64,000 nt of DNA from Symsagittifera roscoffensis (GCF_963678635.1 NC_087067.1:26667547-26731546); one strand, 5' to 3'. Numbered from the stretch's first letter, positions 1-10,998 are shown. The notes: generated by a model not told the origin, from the letters alone. Translations and numbers: made by a program.

Positions 1-1418
1 ATTAGTTCAAGCTGCAAGTGGAAAAACTGTTTTCGGTGCTCAAAACTCGGCAACTTTTTGTACCTGTTTGAAATGCAATCTAATAAAGTCAGAAATATAT
101 TTGCAGATTTCGGAATGAACTTGAGCCTGTTATCGTCAGTTATTTCCGCTTTCCAGCAGTTTTCCCAATCCGAAAGTAGATTGTCTAATTTTTCTTTTAC
201 CAAGTTTGACTCCATTTCCAACCACTTGGGAAAAACTTTTTCGTCCAGAAGCAAAACTTGAAGCGGAGAGTAAAAACAACAGTCGATGTTTTCGACGTCG
301 ATGCAGTTTTCGAGTTCCCTGTCAAAGTTCAAAACTTCGTCAACATAATGCGACAACAAAGACTCGTTATAGACGACGTGTTTCAAATCCGACGTCATTT
401 TTGTCCGAATGAAACCCAAAAGCCCCGCGACAAATTTTATCTTCATACTAACAGGTTTATTCCACATTTTATTAACAAGTGGCTGAAATTCGTCGTCCAA
501 GTAGTCTTTGCATTCTTGTACCCATTTCAAAACCTGCGTCAAATACCATTCCGGTTTTTCGATGCTATTTGTCTTTCTGTCGCCGTAAAAATGGAAGTAA
601 AATCTCTTTTTAAACACAATTAACAAAGCACTAATAGGAGGTAAATTCAGATCAGCTAATTCGTTATCTGTTGATATAATACTCTTATCGACTAAACCTT
701 TTATAGCAGGTTTTTGAAGTCCCAAAAGTTGTAAAAACAACTCATTTCTCTGACCAATCAAATGCTCTCGTTCTGTTTCCTTCATCTGATTGGCCGCTAT
801 CAATACGTTGCTCGTTCCCCAGCCTAGCTTCGACATGGTTCGAAGGAAATCTGTTTTAACCGAATCAATTAATTTACTTTCCCAGTCCTCAATTTTGGAA
901 TACATTTTGTCAAGTAAATTCTCATTTGAATCTTCCGGTAAATTTTGGTAAAGAAGTACCGCTTCCGAGTAAAACATTATTGCTTTAGGAGTGGACTCTT
1001 GATAAGCTTCATTTATTTTTCTTAGAATAGATTTGAACTCTTCCAATGCAACCATTTGCTGTTTTTGCTTCTCCAAGTTTTGCAATTTTTCACACTTTTC
1101 TTTCAAAATGTCATAAAACTCATCCGTCTTTAACTTGCTATTCGCAATTTTACGCAATAATAATTCTCGTTTTTTCTTCAGCTCGCGGAGACGTGTCAAG
1201 TCATTTCTTGCTTCTCCAGTCAATTCTTTAAGTGAGGAAATATCCGATTTTTGACCTTCGGTTCCACTTTGGTCCAAATTTTTGAGCCGATTTGAGAAAA
1301 ATTCGAGCCAGTGTTTCGCATCGTCTTCGGAGTGGCAGTTTGAATTTAGAAACTGAATTATGTTGTCTTCTGAAAGAGAATTGACGTCGAACTCTCCATT
1401 TATGGCATCTGATGACAT
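1..1418 (-). CDS. RINT1: RINT1 (RAD50-interactor 1/Tip20-like tethering factor), 5' part
   Basis: The reading frame is open from the ATG at 1418-1416 to the window edge: 472 codons, no intron, 3' part missing. RINT1 is a subunit of the NRZ (Dsl1-type) complex that tethers Golgi-derived vesicles at the ER. Residues about 60-130 are charged and coiled-coil-like (LTRLRELKKKRELLLRK, then CEKLQNLEKQKQQM). The family signature follows: FYGDRKTN, EKPEWYLTQVLKW, LLSHYVDEVLNFDREL and SNRYKKLPS, in the same order as animal RINT1. The start was chosen as the first Met of the open frame, just 8 nt downstream of a TTTCACTTCAG acceptor-like site (AG at 1428-1427). One long exon contrasts with the many-exon genes next door. 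Family assignment is by remembered conserved motifs, not a search. Confidence 0.8.
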   Translation of the reverse strand, partial: MSSDAINGEFDVNSLSEDNIIQFLNSNCHSEDDAKHWLEFFSNRLKNLDQSGTEGQKSDISSLKELTGEARNDLTRLRELKKKRELLLRKIANSKLKTDEFYDILKEKCEKLQNLEKQKQQMVALEEFKSILRKINEAYQESTPKAIMFYSEAVLLYQNLPEDSNENLLDKMYSKIEDWESKLIDSVKTDFLRTMSKLGWGTSNVLIAANQMKETEREHLIGQRNELFLQLLGLQKPAIKGLVDKSIISTDNELADLNLPPISALLIVFKKRFYFHFYGDRKTNSIEKPEWYLTQVLKWVQECKDYLDDEFQPLVNKMWNKPVSMKIKFVAGLLGFIRTKMTSDLKHVVYNESLLSHYVDEVLNFDRELENCIDVENIDCCFYSPLQVLLLDEKVFPKWLEMESNLVKEKLDNLLSDWENCWKAEITDDNRLKFIPKSANIFLTLLDCISNRYKKLPSFEHRKQFFHLQLEL

Positions 1419-1440
1419 GGCAAGACCTGAAGTGAAATCA
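1419..1440 (-). promoter_or_regulatory. Splice-acceptor-like site just before the RINT1 start codon
   Basis: On the minus strand the sequence TGATTTCACTTCAG is followed by GTCTTGCC and then the ATG. This is either the 3' splice site of a 5'UTR intron or a trans-splice acceptor. It is short and only moderately pyrimidine-rich, so chance is possible. Confidence 0.3.
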
Positions 1441-2016
1441 CTTTATTGAAGACACATTTTAAACTTGAAGCATCTCTCCACTAGGAAAAGAACCAATATA
1501 CGAGCAAATTTGCTCTTATGCAGAATCGCTACTTTGCATACAATTAAGAACTAAAAACCTTTTTCAGTAACTTTTCTCGTTTGATAATTGTTGACCCGTC
1601 CTCAAAACACAGATCGAGGTGGTCCTCGACCACAGCCACTTAAACCGCTCTCCCATTTGCCCCAAACATTGAAGTTTAATTAATTTAGTGACTGGTGACT
1701 CAGTGTCGAGAAAAAGTGGTCTGGGCCAATTTTGTTTTCAATGACAACTTATCTTCACCAGATAGTTACTGAAGTTTTTAACAGCTCGCGACACCTCTCC
1801 CACAAAATACAAATTAAATAAACTTTTTGAATTTACTAAATTGCATTAACTTAGTCGACGATCCTCCATAATTCTCAATTCAGACCCATATAAACTTACT
1901 GAAAAGGTGTTACTACCTATAACTCTAGTTTTTACTGAAAAGTATTTCTTATTAAAAGAGTTATTTTCGATAGTTATTTCAGCGGTAAACAAGATCAATT
2001 CAAAAACAAAAAAGAA
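1441..2016. other. RINT1-EXOSC6 intergenic spacer
   Basis: About 600 bp separate the EXOSC6 stop (2017) from the RINT1 ATG (1418) on the same strand. I see no ORF, recognised repeat or canonical AATAAA on the minus strand just after the EXOSC6 stop. It must hold the EXOSC6 3' end and the RINT1 leader. Confidence 0.5.
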
Positions 2017-4755
2017 TCAACTTTCATCGTCTAGCAAACTTTGCTTCAAGAACTTCTGAACAGCAGCGTAAACTAGAGGACTGTTTTCTATGCATTTTTT
2101 CACCGCAGTTGACAAAACTTGTCCCGAAGGGCACTGTCCATTATGGCTCAGTGTCGCTATTTGATTGACATTTGGGAGGTATCCGACAGTCACTACCGAA
2201 GTTGAGAACAAAATTTTTTGATCGACCTCCGTTCTATCCGACCCAGTTTGGTAAGATATGGTTTCGTCTTCAAAGCAAGGATCTACAGCGATTTCAAACT
2301 CTTCCTTAAACAGAAAGAAAGAATGTTTTGTTTGTTATTCAATTCAATTAGTTTTAATTGAGCCGTTATACTCTCATATGGTGAACGATAGCAGAAAACT
2401 CAGTTTTTAGTCTGATTTTTTGGTCTGCATTTAATATTTCTGCAAAACAGTTTCAACAGATCTCAAAAAATTGAAATGGCTGGCCTTTAAACAAGTAGAC
2501 TCTATTTGAGCAGACACTCGTTCAGCCGGCCAGAACAAAACAGTCTTCATAGCATCCAATAATTGTTCTGACCATTGAAAATGGGGAGGAACTTTGTACT
2601 CGGGTGTGTTTTAGTTTTTTTTCTGTGTTTCCCATGCAAAATCAGGTACCACAAATAATCATCGGACTTGATTGAGTGATATATCATACTAAAGCCCTTT
2701 CAGTCGTGATTCGAACATCTAAAAAATGAAATTTTTTTCAGTGTCGAAAAAAAGCGATTTAAAGACCGCTTTAAAACGGTAATGCAGAAAAAAAAACGAT
2801 ACCAAATTGAAATTAAAAAAAAAACTTTTTTTTTGTATTTTTTTCTAAGACTGTGGTCGGAACAATCTGTGCTACTTGTACAGGAACCGGCTATCTTTGT
2901 TAACATTTTAAAAAAAGCTAAAAGTATAAATGCAAAATATACAAAAAATGCCTTGAAAAAAATCAACTTCAAAAACCGAAGTAAATTGCGCGACACTATG
3001 CCGTTCGAACTTTCATCTACCGTTGAAGAGTCACTTGCATTAAACAGGTAGCCAGGGTTTCAAAGAATTTACCTCTTTCACGCATATTAATTCGTAGATA
3101 TCACGAATTAAATTGCGCACTAATGAAGCCGATATACCTAGACCATGCTGTTTAACTAACGACACATAGCTAACAGACAGTTTAAAAAGAGTCAATGAAC
3201 GTAAGTTACGAGAAAAAAATACCGCTTGTTTTTTTTCTTCAAAATATCAAGCCTTAAATCTTTTGAATTTCAAAAACAATTTATGATTGACTCTTTTTTG
3301 ATAATTTTAACCCAATGTAGGAAAACTGGATCAAACGGTAAATTTTCTATTTCGCTGGTAAACCTAACAACTAAAATCCATTTTACAAATTAGAAATCGA
3401 TCACGTTTTTTGTGACTTTTGCACTTTCGCTGTTCGATAGTGGAGTTTGCCTTCCTTTTAACAAGGTAATGAACTGAACCCGAAAAGAAAACAAAAGTCA
3501 AACCTTGAAAAAGTATATTTGAGCCTGAAGAAAAAATCATCAGGGCTTATATAACCGAACTACAATAATCGACTCTAAATAAACAACCCACTAAAATGTG
3601 CAACTTTAACAGGTAACAATTTGGCTGATCGTTTTAGACTACTACCTCAAGTTTGCTTGAGCAAAAATACACGATTGCAAAAAAGTCAAAATTGAATGAA
3701 AAAACCTAAATAATTTTTCCGCAAATTTTTCGAAAATCTTAGCGAAAATCAGTTTTAACTTTTTATAAGTTTGAGTGCACTTTAGCGGCAGCTGTGACAA
3801 CAAAAAAAACTCAAAAATTTAATACTCCTCAATATAACTTAAGCTAAGTTTAAGGCTGAGCGGAAAATACACCGAGAACTTAAGTACCAACACAAGCGTC
3901 GAAATAAAAGAACATTCATGCAACTTTAAGAAATCGACGTATACTCTGATATTACTTTAAACAACTTACTACTTTATCTCAAATGCAAGCCTCCAAAAAA
4001 CGTTGTAACCTCTGAATTAAAGAAACTGATCATTTTTTCAATTACGTTCATTGACGCTTTGTTCATTTCCGCATCAAAAAAAACTAAGTATGGTTTAGTT
4101 TATCTCAAACCTGCTCTCCGTCCGTCAACCCCTTCTCGTCTCCCCCTCCGACCATGACAGCACAATTCACACCCACTAGCATATCATGCATTTCCATGCC
4201 TGCACTGGTGATGGCACAAGACAGTGCAGTCAGACTATGGGCCAACACTCCCCCGTCGTTCTCTAACACCAGTACAGTCAAATCCAGCGTGCTCTTAGGG
4301 AACTTGGTTCTGTCCACCACCGAGCAGAAACACTCCTCGATAAACGTCTCGTAATCTGAATCACACTAAAATGGTTACTCTCAGCTGCTTAAACAACGGC
4401 GGTCATGTATCAGAGCTTCTTAACCTTGAACTTCAAAACTACGGTATATTGGCCAAAAAAAGTATTTAAATCTTAATCAGAGGCGTTTCTGTCTGAAGAA
4501 ACAAATAGCCCAAAAGTAAGCTTTCCCTCGTAAACAATCTTAACTTCTGAACAGTCTTCAATGGTCTCACCTGAGCACACTTTCTGAGTGTCTCTCTCGT
4601 CGGCCACTTCAGCACCTGGAGTGGCGAAGGGACTGATGACGAACTGACAGGACAACTTGCCCTCCATCACCATCACGTCACTCTTCAGATTCTCACGAGG
4701 ACCATACACCGCAGCCACTATCTTCGTATTTCCACATTCCAAGTAACACGAGCCC
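2017..4755 (-). CDS. EXOSC6: EXOSC6/MTR3, RNase PH-fold subunit of the RNA exosome (5' exon not found)
   Basis: Three exons: 4571-4755, 4111-4355 and 2017-2304, joined in phase (1 nt + 2 nt making GAT, then phase 0); donors GTGAGA and GTTTGA. MTR3 pairs with another RNase PH-like subunit in the six-membered ring of the 3'-5' exosome and is catalytically inactive in animals. Markers: GSCYLECGNTKIVAAVYGPRE (strand after the missing N-terminus), CQFVISPF, LVLENDGG, then GMEMHDMLVGVNC, which fits MTR3 (GVEMYDLVVG) better than RRP41, and VGYLPNVNQIATL in the last exon. The first exon shown needs 2 nt from an upstream exon coding the N-terminal 30-50 residues. I could not find that exon between 4760 and 18500. 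Confidence 0.85.
2560..2905 (+). repeat. Interspersed element, GGTCGGAAC family (in EXOSC6 intron)
   Basis: It begins GTTCTGACCATTGAAAATGG and ends ..GTGGTCGGAACAATCTGTGC..CCGGCTATCTTTGTT. The same blocks recur at 24405-25005, 29655-30115, 30330-31205 (inverted), 44540-44700, 45440-45730 and 58430-59400. Shared internal words are CAGGTACCACAAATAATCAT and AGTCGTGATTCGAA. The ends carry short inverted copies of GGTCGGAAC, so it looks like a non-autonomous DNA element. No coding capacity is seen. Confidence 0.65.
3185..3578. mobile_element. MITE, GAGTCAATGAACG terminal-inverted-repeat family
   Basis: The left end AAAGAGTCAATGAACG is the reverse complement of the right end (here decayed to CTACAATAATCGACTCT; TACGTTCATCGACTCTT in intact copies). 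Internal landmarks include TTCGATAGTGGAGTTTGCCT, AAATTTGAGCCTGA and CCTATATAAGAGTC. Many copies lie across the window. Confidence 0.65.
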
Positions 4756-5430
4756 CTAACAATATCAACAACTTTTTAAACATTGCTCCAGACTGATTTC
4801 AAAACATGGGCGCGCGTTTAACATCTTTATTATAAACTATAATTACTGATTAAAGCCATTCAGGTCTTGATTTTTTGAACACTATTCGTTGCCCGGATTG
4901 GGGGAAAACGATGTAAAGGCACACACTTCCTCAGCCTCAAAGCCAAAAGGCGTATTTTGGTTTTTGCGATAACCATTAGCGACGTACCCCATTGTAAAAC
5001 TTCTATAGCCAATATATACAAATTCTGAGGCACTAGGGCGCTCTAAAACATGTCCTGAGAGAAAAAGCAACCAAAGAATTCTCCCTGCTCGCGAAACAGT
5101 CTTCCTCCTAGATCTGCCGTTGACAATTTAAAAACTCTATTCTGAAAAATCAAGTAAAAATAACACTAAATCGGCAAAAATAACTCAGTAGTCGTTTGTA
5201 CAACAAAGCAAATTTTTAAAGCCACAATTTCAAAATTGCAAGCATTAAGGAAAATAATATAAAAATGCCTTGAACTGCAGTGTTTCCAAGACCAATTCAG
5301 GTCATCAATTTTTGGGATGCTGGAGTTTTTACTGCAACAAACATAGCTGCAACAAGGGTCAAAATCGACTTTGTGTTTTGATTTTTTGGAGGTAAATTTC
5401 AAAATTTGTAACTAAATTGTGCCGATGGCT
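4756..5430. other. Gene-poor stretch upstream of EXOSC6 exons
   Basis: The acceptor TATTGTTAG of the first EXOSC6 exon found lies at its left edge. On the minus strand 5041-5130 there is an acceptor-like TTTTTCAG followed by an open stretch (RVFKLSTADL, then LFREQGEFFG), and a frame-shifted 62-codon ORF follows. I cannot match either to a family; it may be decayed element sequence. Confidence 0.3.
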
Positions 5431-5439
5431 GCTGTTTAT

Positions 5440-7105
5440 AATTCCCCGAGCATCAAAACTTTTGACTTTTTGGAAGATTGAGAAACTACGCGACACTTAT
5501 TCGAACAAAAATCAATGACTTTTATGTTGTGGGAGATTTTAATATTTAAACTAAACCAGACAGTAGGGTTACACGAGATTTTATTTATTTGAATCAATCA
5601 TATGGGTTCGCCTTATCTAATTGCAATCTACCTACCCGATTGGGAGAGACTCGAGATAGCTGCATTGACCATGTAATCACCAATCGTAATATCAAAGATG
5701 AAATTACGTATGTTCTACAGTGTGATATGCCGGATCATTACATGCTTTCTCATGTCACCTCAGTCTTACGACGGAATTTTGGGGAAAAATCAGACGCAGA
5801 TACAATATTGCAAATTTATGGAGTTCTAATGATATCAAAAGACTTGTTTCATTAACAAGATCAACTTGGCAAACAAACCAATTTTTCAGTGTGTTTCTTG
5901 ATTTAAGTAAAGACTTCGATACAGTTAATCAAAAACATTTCTATAAATTGCAGTGTGTGTATCAGAAGAGTTGTTAGAAAGTTTTTCCTAAAGAACACAA
6001 TTTGTTGCTATAGGAAATAAAACTTCCAAACTTCTAAAACTTCCAAAAAGGTTTCTTAAGACGTCCCGGAGGGCTCAGTGTTTGGTACCCTTCTTTTTTC
6101 CTCTACATTAACAATATGATAACATGTTTTTCCGCACCATATGCCTAATTGGGATTATTTGCTGATTCTTTGGACCCAGCAGTCCTAATGAACGAAGTGC
6201 TTTCAAAAGTTTTCACATGGTTAAAAGTAAACGGAGTGAACTTATTGTTACGACTCAATTCGTGTTCATAAAATCAAATCAAAATTGATGGCTGATCAGT
6301 AGCTGAAGCCAGTTATGTGATTAATTGGGTTCAGCATTTGATAACCGATTGAATGCAGGAAGAAACTGTCTGCAACAAAAACTCAAAAATAATAGGAATT
6401 TTACAGTTTTCAAAAACTATTTAGGCGATTTTCGGAGACTCCTTCTCTAAAACTCTTACATTAAACGTATACTATTCTATGGTATAATTTTTAATGACTG
6501 TATTTCTGTTAGAATTAAACTGAGTGAATCTGAATATATCGAAAACCTATCTTTACGACTTAGCTCATGTGCCAAAAATCAAATCAAAATTGATGGCTGC
6601 TCAGTAGCTGAAGCATGTTTTTGAAAATATTTGGGGTTACATCTTGATAACCGAAAGAAATTCGAAAACACAAGAATTGACTGCAACAAAATTTCAAAAA
6701 TAAACGCTATTTTACGCTTTTCAAAAACTATTTATGAGACTCTCGGAGACTACTTCTCTACGCCTCTTAGATTGAACCTATACTAGAGTATGGTATGATA
6801 GTTCATGTCTGTGTTTCTGTTAAAATTAAACCGAGTGAGTCTGCATATATCAAAAATCTATTGTTACCTCTTAAATCACGTTCACAAAATCAAATCAATA
6901 TTGATGATGGCTGCTCAGTAGCTGGAGCCAGTTATGTGAATTATTTGGGGTTTCATCTTGATAGCGGATTGAAATTACAAAAGCAGGTGGAAATTTTTTG
7001 CAACAAAACTTCAAAAAAAATCGGAATTTTACGTTTTTCAAAAACTATTTAGGCGACTCCCGGAGACTACTTCTCTACACCTCTTACATTTAACCTATAC
7101 CTTTC
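5440..7105 (+). pseudogene. Decayed non-LTR retrotransposon (LINE): endonuclease and reverse-transcriptase fragments
   Basis: On the plus strand an endonuclease (EEP-fold) fragment reads VVGDFNI, then PTRLGETRDSCIDHVITN at about 5615-5680. An RT fragment follows: FSVFLDLSKDFDTVN near 5880 (normally FLDLSKAFDTVNH) and a broken GSVLGPLLFLIYINDM-like block near 6085-6120. Stops and frameshifts occur throughout (for example the GDFNI block ends in TAA), and large parts are missing, so it is dead. The 3' part is locally triplicated (6227-7105). Clade assignment is not possible by eye; the layout is of the Jockey/CR1/RTE kind. Confidence 0.8.
6227..7105 (+). repeat. 309-bp tandem triplication inside the LINE remnant
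   Basis: The block AAATCAAATCAAAATTGATG recurs near 6269, 6578 and 6887, exactly 309 bp apart, followed each time by GGCTG(A/C)TCAGTAGCTG and TTTTCAAAAACTATTTA. The third copy has the longest open frame (6795-7052), with LGFHLDSGLKLQKQVEIF typical of the RT C-terminal region. Copies differ at many sites, so the triplication is not recent. Confidence 0.8.
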
Positions 7106-7529
7106 GTTTTCCAAAGAAATTTTTACAATATACAATGCAAAGAAGTTGTTACAAAATACCACAAATTTTTTTTTGTCCCAGATAAATTAAAAGAAATTAT
7201 TTTTGTCACTAGAAATCGAAAATCAAATATGCAACCTACTTTATTCTGTAGAATTCAACTCGGAAGAAAAAGAAATTAAAATAGAGTTCCAAAGGTGTTG
7301 AAAAAAATTCACAGATAAGAACTTTTACCTTTAAAGAACTCCTCGCCCTTTTCCAGAAAACGTAAAATCAAAAAATCCAAATTATTGAGTGTTTTGTAGA
7401 AATCAGTCAGATTTTCATGAATTACGAACAGAACTAAATTTTAAGCTTTCATTTGCTGTCTGGTTTATTAATTCTTTCAAATAACTTCTTCTTTTTTTCC
7501 AATAATCCCTTCATCAAGAGACTCTTTTG

Positions 7530-9420
7530 AAACAGAGGCGAATCGGAGCTTCGCACCAATTGCAATACAAAACAAACATAGTAAAATAAAAGTCGAAATG
7601 AAAGTTAAAAAAAAACCAATTGAACAAAAAAATTCCTATGTGTCGACAACAGATAGCTAGAGGCCCAGCTAAAGCTGGAGTTAGCTGTTTGAGACTTTTG
7701 AAATTTTTTATACTGATACGGGATGAAACAGGTAATTTCAAAAATTGGACTTTGCCTAAAATCTTAGCTGAGTTACTCTGTACTAAAATAAGTGAGAGTG
7801 AAAATAAAACTAAGTGAACCAAAGTGTCCGTATGTCTCGTTAAAGGAAACTATGGGGCCCAGCTAAAGCTGGAGGTATCAAACTGATATTTTGGGAAATA
7901 GCCCTACTGATACAGGATGAAATGGGTAATTGGGCAAATTCATAAATTGGGCTCAGCCCAAAACCATAGTTGTTTCTCTACTAAAAAAAATGAGAACTGT
8001 AAAAATTTTTGAGAAAATGCATCGCCCAAACACATAAGTCTTTTGTTACAAGTTGTTGCCGCTTCTGTATAAAAAAATCTCGCAACCGCTTCTTTCGATT
8101 GAACCCTTTAACTCATATTTGATAGGGTAGTTTCTAAAAAAAATCAAAATTTTTTCCCAAAACAATAAGATTTTCTGTAATGAGAAGTTCGTAGCCTCCT
8201 GAGCAGAGAAGACTCACAAAACCAGTTTCTCGATTGAACCAAAACATTTAACCTACAAATTTTTCGAGATACCTCAAATAGTTTCAAAAGACGGTACAAC
8301 AAAGTAATTATTGAATATTCCCAGAGCCATTTTTTCCGTACTGAAAAAATTGGGCGTAGGGGATTATGCACACAGCTTTCCACCACCGGTTGGTTTGATT
8401 GAAAACAAAAATCTCAGATTTGAGAGGGTAGTTTTCGAGAAAAGTCAAAAAGAATCAAAAACGGTCAAAAAATCAAAAACTTGCCTATTCCGGGGGCCAA
8501 TGTGGAGAAAAATTTGAGCGCAGTCGTTAAGCAGTGGAGCTTCCCACAACCCATTTTATTCATTGAACCTAAAATCTCAGATTTAGGAGAGGAATTTCCA
8601 TTGATAGGCCTTTTTTGAAATTAGGTAGAGTAGTCTTCTACTGAACAAAAAGTTTTGAAAAAACTTTCGCAAGCTTCTCAAAATGTAAAAAATAAAAAAA
8701 CCAATCCCATACATTTTCAGAATACCTGAATTTGTCGAACAGGAACTTTTTGGCCGTCCCTATAACACAAAAAAAATTAACTAAGCCGGTACAACATCAG
8801 CTGAAATTATTTAAAATCATACTTGGTAAAATGACAAATTACAGAACTTTCAATTATTGTAGAAAAAATTTAAGTATCAAAATAAAATCCATGCATCACA
8901 AAGTAAGCCAACAAAAACTCGCACCAGATAATACAAAAATATATATAAAATAAATTTTTGACAAACAGAAAATATAACGACGGCAACTAGGCTGAAAACC
9001 ACGAATCCGAAAAAATCCACATTGGGTAATCGCAAGGGTTTAAAAAGAAAAAATACGAAGTCAAGGTAAGGAGAATTACAAATTGGAAACATAAAAATCA
9101 ACTACAATGAAACTGCAATGAAAAAGATGTGGTAACTAAGTCGACAAAACATGAGCAGACAAATAAGCCGAGAATTTTTTTGAAACGAAAAATATTCCGT
9201 TTAAAAAAAACAGGTCCTGGTCAGATTCGAACCCAGGACCTTTGCCATCCATCCCAACCCAAGCGTATTCGTTGCATCAACAATAAACGTACCGAAGACG
9301 CTTCGAAATTTCAATTCATTATGCACCGATACCACGAGATTCTGTTGAACAAGTTGTTAAAACGAAAAAAGTCGATATTTGTATTTGATAACGCTAGCTA
9401 ATCGCAAGCGTAAAAACATT
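7530..9420 (-). mobile_element. Long composite tRNA-headed element ending in the GCGAAGC hairpin
   Basis: Read on the minus strand, it starts near 9420 (CGCTTGCGATTAGCTAGCG). It carries a Pol III B-box-like GGGTTCGAATCTGACCAGG at about 9215-9240 and ends at 7533 in the hairpin tail shared with the other SINEs. Between are degenerate ~170-190 bp repeats (8040-8620) marked by ATTGAACC, CTCAGATTT and TTTCGAGAAAAGTCAAAAA. The same layout recurs at 15195-16990. No protein is encoded. Confidence 0.55.
9207..9270 (-). repeat. tRNA-like SINE head (B box)
   Basis: The minus strand contains GATGGCAAAGGTCCTGGG immediately followed by TTCGAATCTGACC, a near-consensus Pol III B box in a T-arm-like hairpin. 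No complete cloverleaf is present, so this is a SINE head, not a tRNA gene. Relatives lie at 16795-16850, 17215-17290, 26055-26130, 54945-55020, 59835-59900 and 62520-62600. Confidence 0.6.
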
Positions 9421-9532
9421 TACGGCATTAAATAACACTGTCATGCTAGATTCCCTAATTTCATATTATTAAATTTGAAGTGACAATATTCCAATTTTCT
9501 ATATAAGAAAATTTCTCAAGCTGGAGTCATAC

Positions 9533-9681
9533 CTGCTTTTACTGATCATCCTGGGTGATATGAATATTTTCCGATGTCCCCTTCTGTTTGAATGTTCCAT
9601 TACAGTCTTTTTATCGGAAGGCAGAAACTGCTTCCAGCTGAATGTTGGAGGTAATCCCCTGCTATTCAGCAAAACTGACAT
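9533..9681 (-). CDS. Possible exon of unknown gene (undisrupted junction copy)
   Basis: An ORF starts MSVLLNSRGLPPTF, SWKQFLPSDKKTVMEH, then continues SNRRGHRKIFIS into the left flank and meets a donor-like AG|GTATGA at 9533. The first 29 codons are shared with the ORF at 10999-11118; the sequence diverges at the duplication boundary (9595). No family recognised; it may be non-coding. Confidence 0.25.
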
Positions 9682-10240
9682 ATTCTATCTTGAAGAGAGG
9701 CAAAATTCTGAAACGCGGTTTCAAACATCGTTTTGACATGAAGATCTGCCTGGGACTTTAAAAAGCAATCGTTTTTCAGGCTTAAGACAAAAAAAAACGA
9801 ACAACGGTTGCTTGCCAATTAAAAAGCAATAGATTTTGCATCCATTTTCAGCCGACCATATCTAAATTTTTCTTAAAGCGATTTGGCGCCATTATATATT
9901 TATTTTGAGTCTTAAGGGGGAGGAGGGCAGAGTTTGCCGTTTTTCAGAAAACCGCCTGCAGGGCAGAAAATATTGTCAAAATAGGGTGTGATAGTGAATT
10001 GGTAGAGCTTGGAAAATTAATTTGGTCGACCTTACAATATTTTTTGAAAATCGCAGCTTCCCTCGAAAAAAGATCCACCCCTGATACCACTCTCAATCCA
10101 ATCACCAAAAAATAGTTCCTTGCCACCTTTTGGTTGGAGCACTCAGATGTTTTGGACACATATCGAATTTCAATATTCAAAAGCACGGCGCTAAAACAAC
10201 AAACAGATCATTTTTGAATGTCGAAAACCTCACTTTAGAC

Positions 10241-10664
10241 CAGGGGCGGATCTAGGATTTTCTCGAGGGGGGGGGGGGGGGGGTGTTGGATTTTCAAAAT
10301 GAAATTTGAAAACTATGTCGGGCTTTTTTTAGGTCGACCAAAGTGAATTTCCGAACTCTCCCAAAGCACTAAAAAGACCCAAGACCCTATTTTGGTCAAA
10401 TTTTGTGCGCCGCAGGCAAAATTTTGAAAAACAGGCCAAAAAGGCGTTCTAGGCACTTTTTGGAAAATTTTGACCAAAAATTCGCGTTTTTTGGCGCACA
10501 CTCCCCCCCTCCCTCTCAAAATTAGTATATATTGGCGCCAAAGGATCCACCAAATATGGATATCTCAAATTAGTATTAAGAGGGGACCCTTTGGGTCGGC
10601 AGGAGGTCGAATCCCTGAGGGGGGGGGGGGGGGGGCGGACGCCCCACCCCTAAATCTGCCCCTG
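10241..10664. mobile_element. hAT-type MITE with poly-G tracts (copy in unit 1)
   Basis: The ends CAGGGGCGGATCTAGG and CCCTAAATCTGCCCCTG are imperfect inverted repeats. The flanks CTTTAGAC (10233-10240) and CTTTAGAA (10665-10672) form an 8-bp target duplication with one mismatch, the hallmark of hAT insertion. Two long G runs sit just inside each end. The internal ORFs are incidental; there is no transposase. Confidence 0.75.
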
Positions 10665-10743
10665 CTTTAGAACATAGTTCTTTCCCCCTCATCGCAGAAT
10701 GGTTGGTACTCAAGGAAATGAAAAAATAAAAGAATCAAACCAA

Positions 10744-10796
10744 AAGCAATTGATTTGCTAGAAAATTATATTTCTAGCGGATCAATTGCTTTCGGT
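10744..10796. repeat. Long imperfect hairpin
   Basis: CAATTGATTTGCTAGAAA pairs with TTTCTAGCGGATCAATTG around an AT loop (one 2-bp internal mismatch). It is duplicated near 12182-12234 in the second unit. Function unknown. Confidence 0.6.
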
Positions 10797-10998
10797 TTGA
10801 ATCATCTTTCATTTTTTGTCTATTCTGATTCTTTTGGTTCCGATCATTCTCGAGATGTTACTTTGTACAACCTAGTGCACAACATGTCGTTCAGTATTCG
10901 AAAAGGAGTGGGCAGTGCTCAGGCCGACAAAAATCCAATTCAGCCGAAAAAGCATCGAAATGATCAGCGGTAAACTTCAAGAAATCGACTTTCCTTAC

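Noticed and set aside
5166-5402. Cys-rich 78-codon minus ORF
   Set aside because: Non-ATG start, no acceptor or donor fitting EXOSC6 phase, and no similarity to the MTR3 N-terminus.
9944-10519. Minus ORFs of 80 and 68 codons (repeated at 11381-11957) and a plus ORF with a poly-Gly run
   Set aside because: They lie in and around the hAT-type MITE; duplication of the ORFs follows duplication of the DNA and the Gly run is the G tract.
10755-10973. 72-codon plus ORF (MLENYISSGSIAFG..), duplicated at 12193
   Set aside because: Antisense to the intron-side continuation of the exon-like ORF, with no recognised domain; duplicated only because the DNA is. I cannot support it as a gene.
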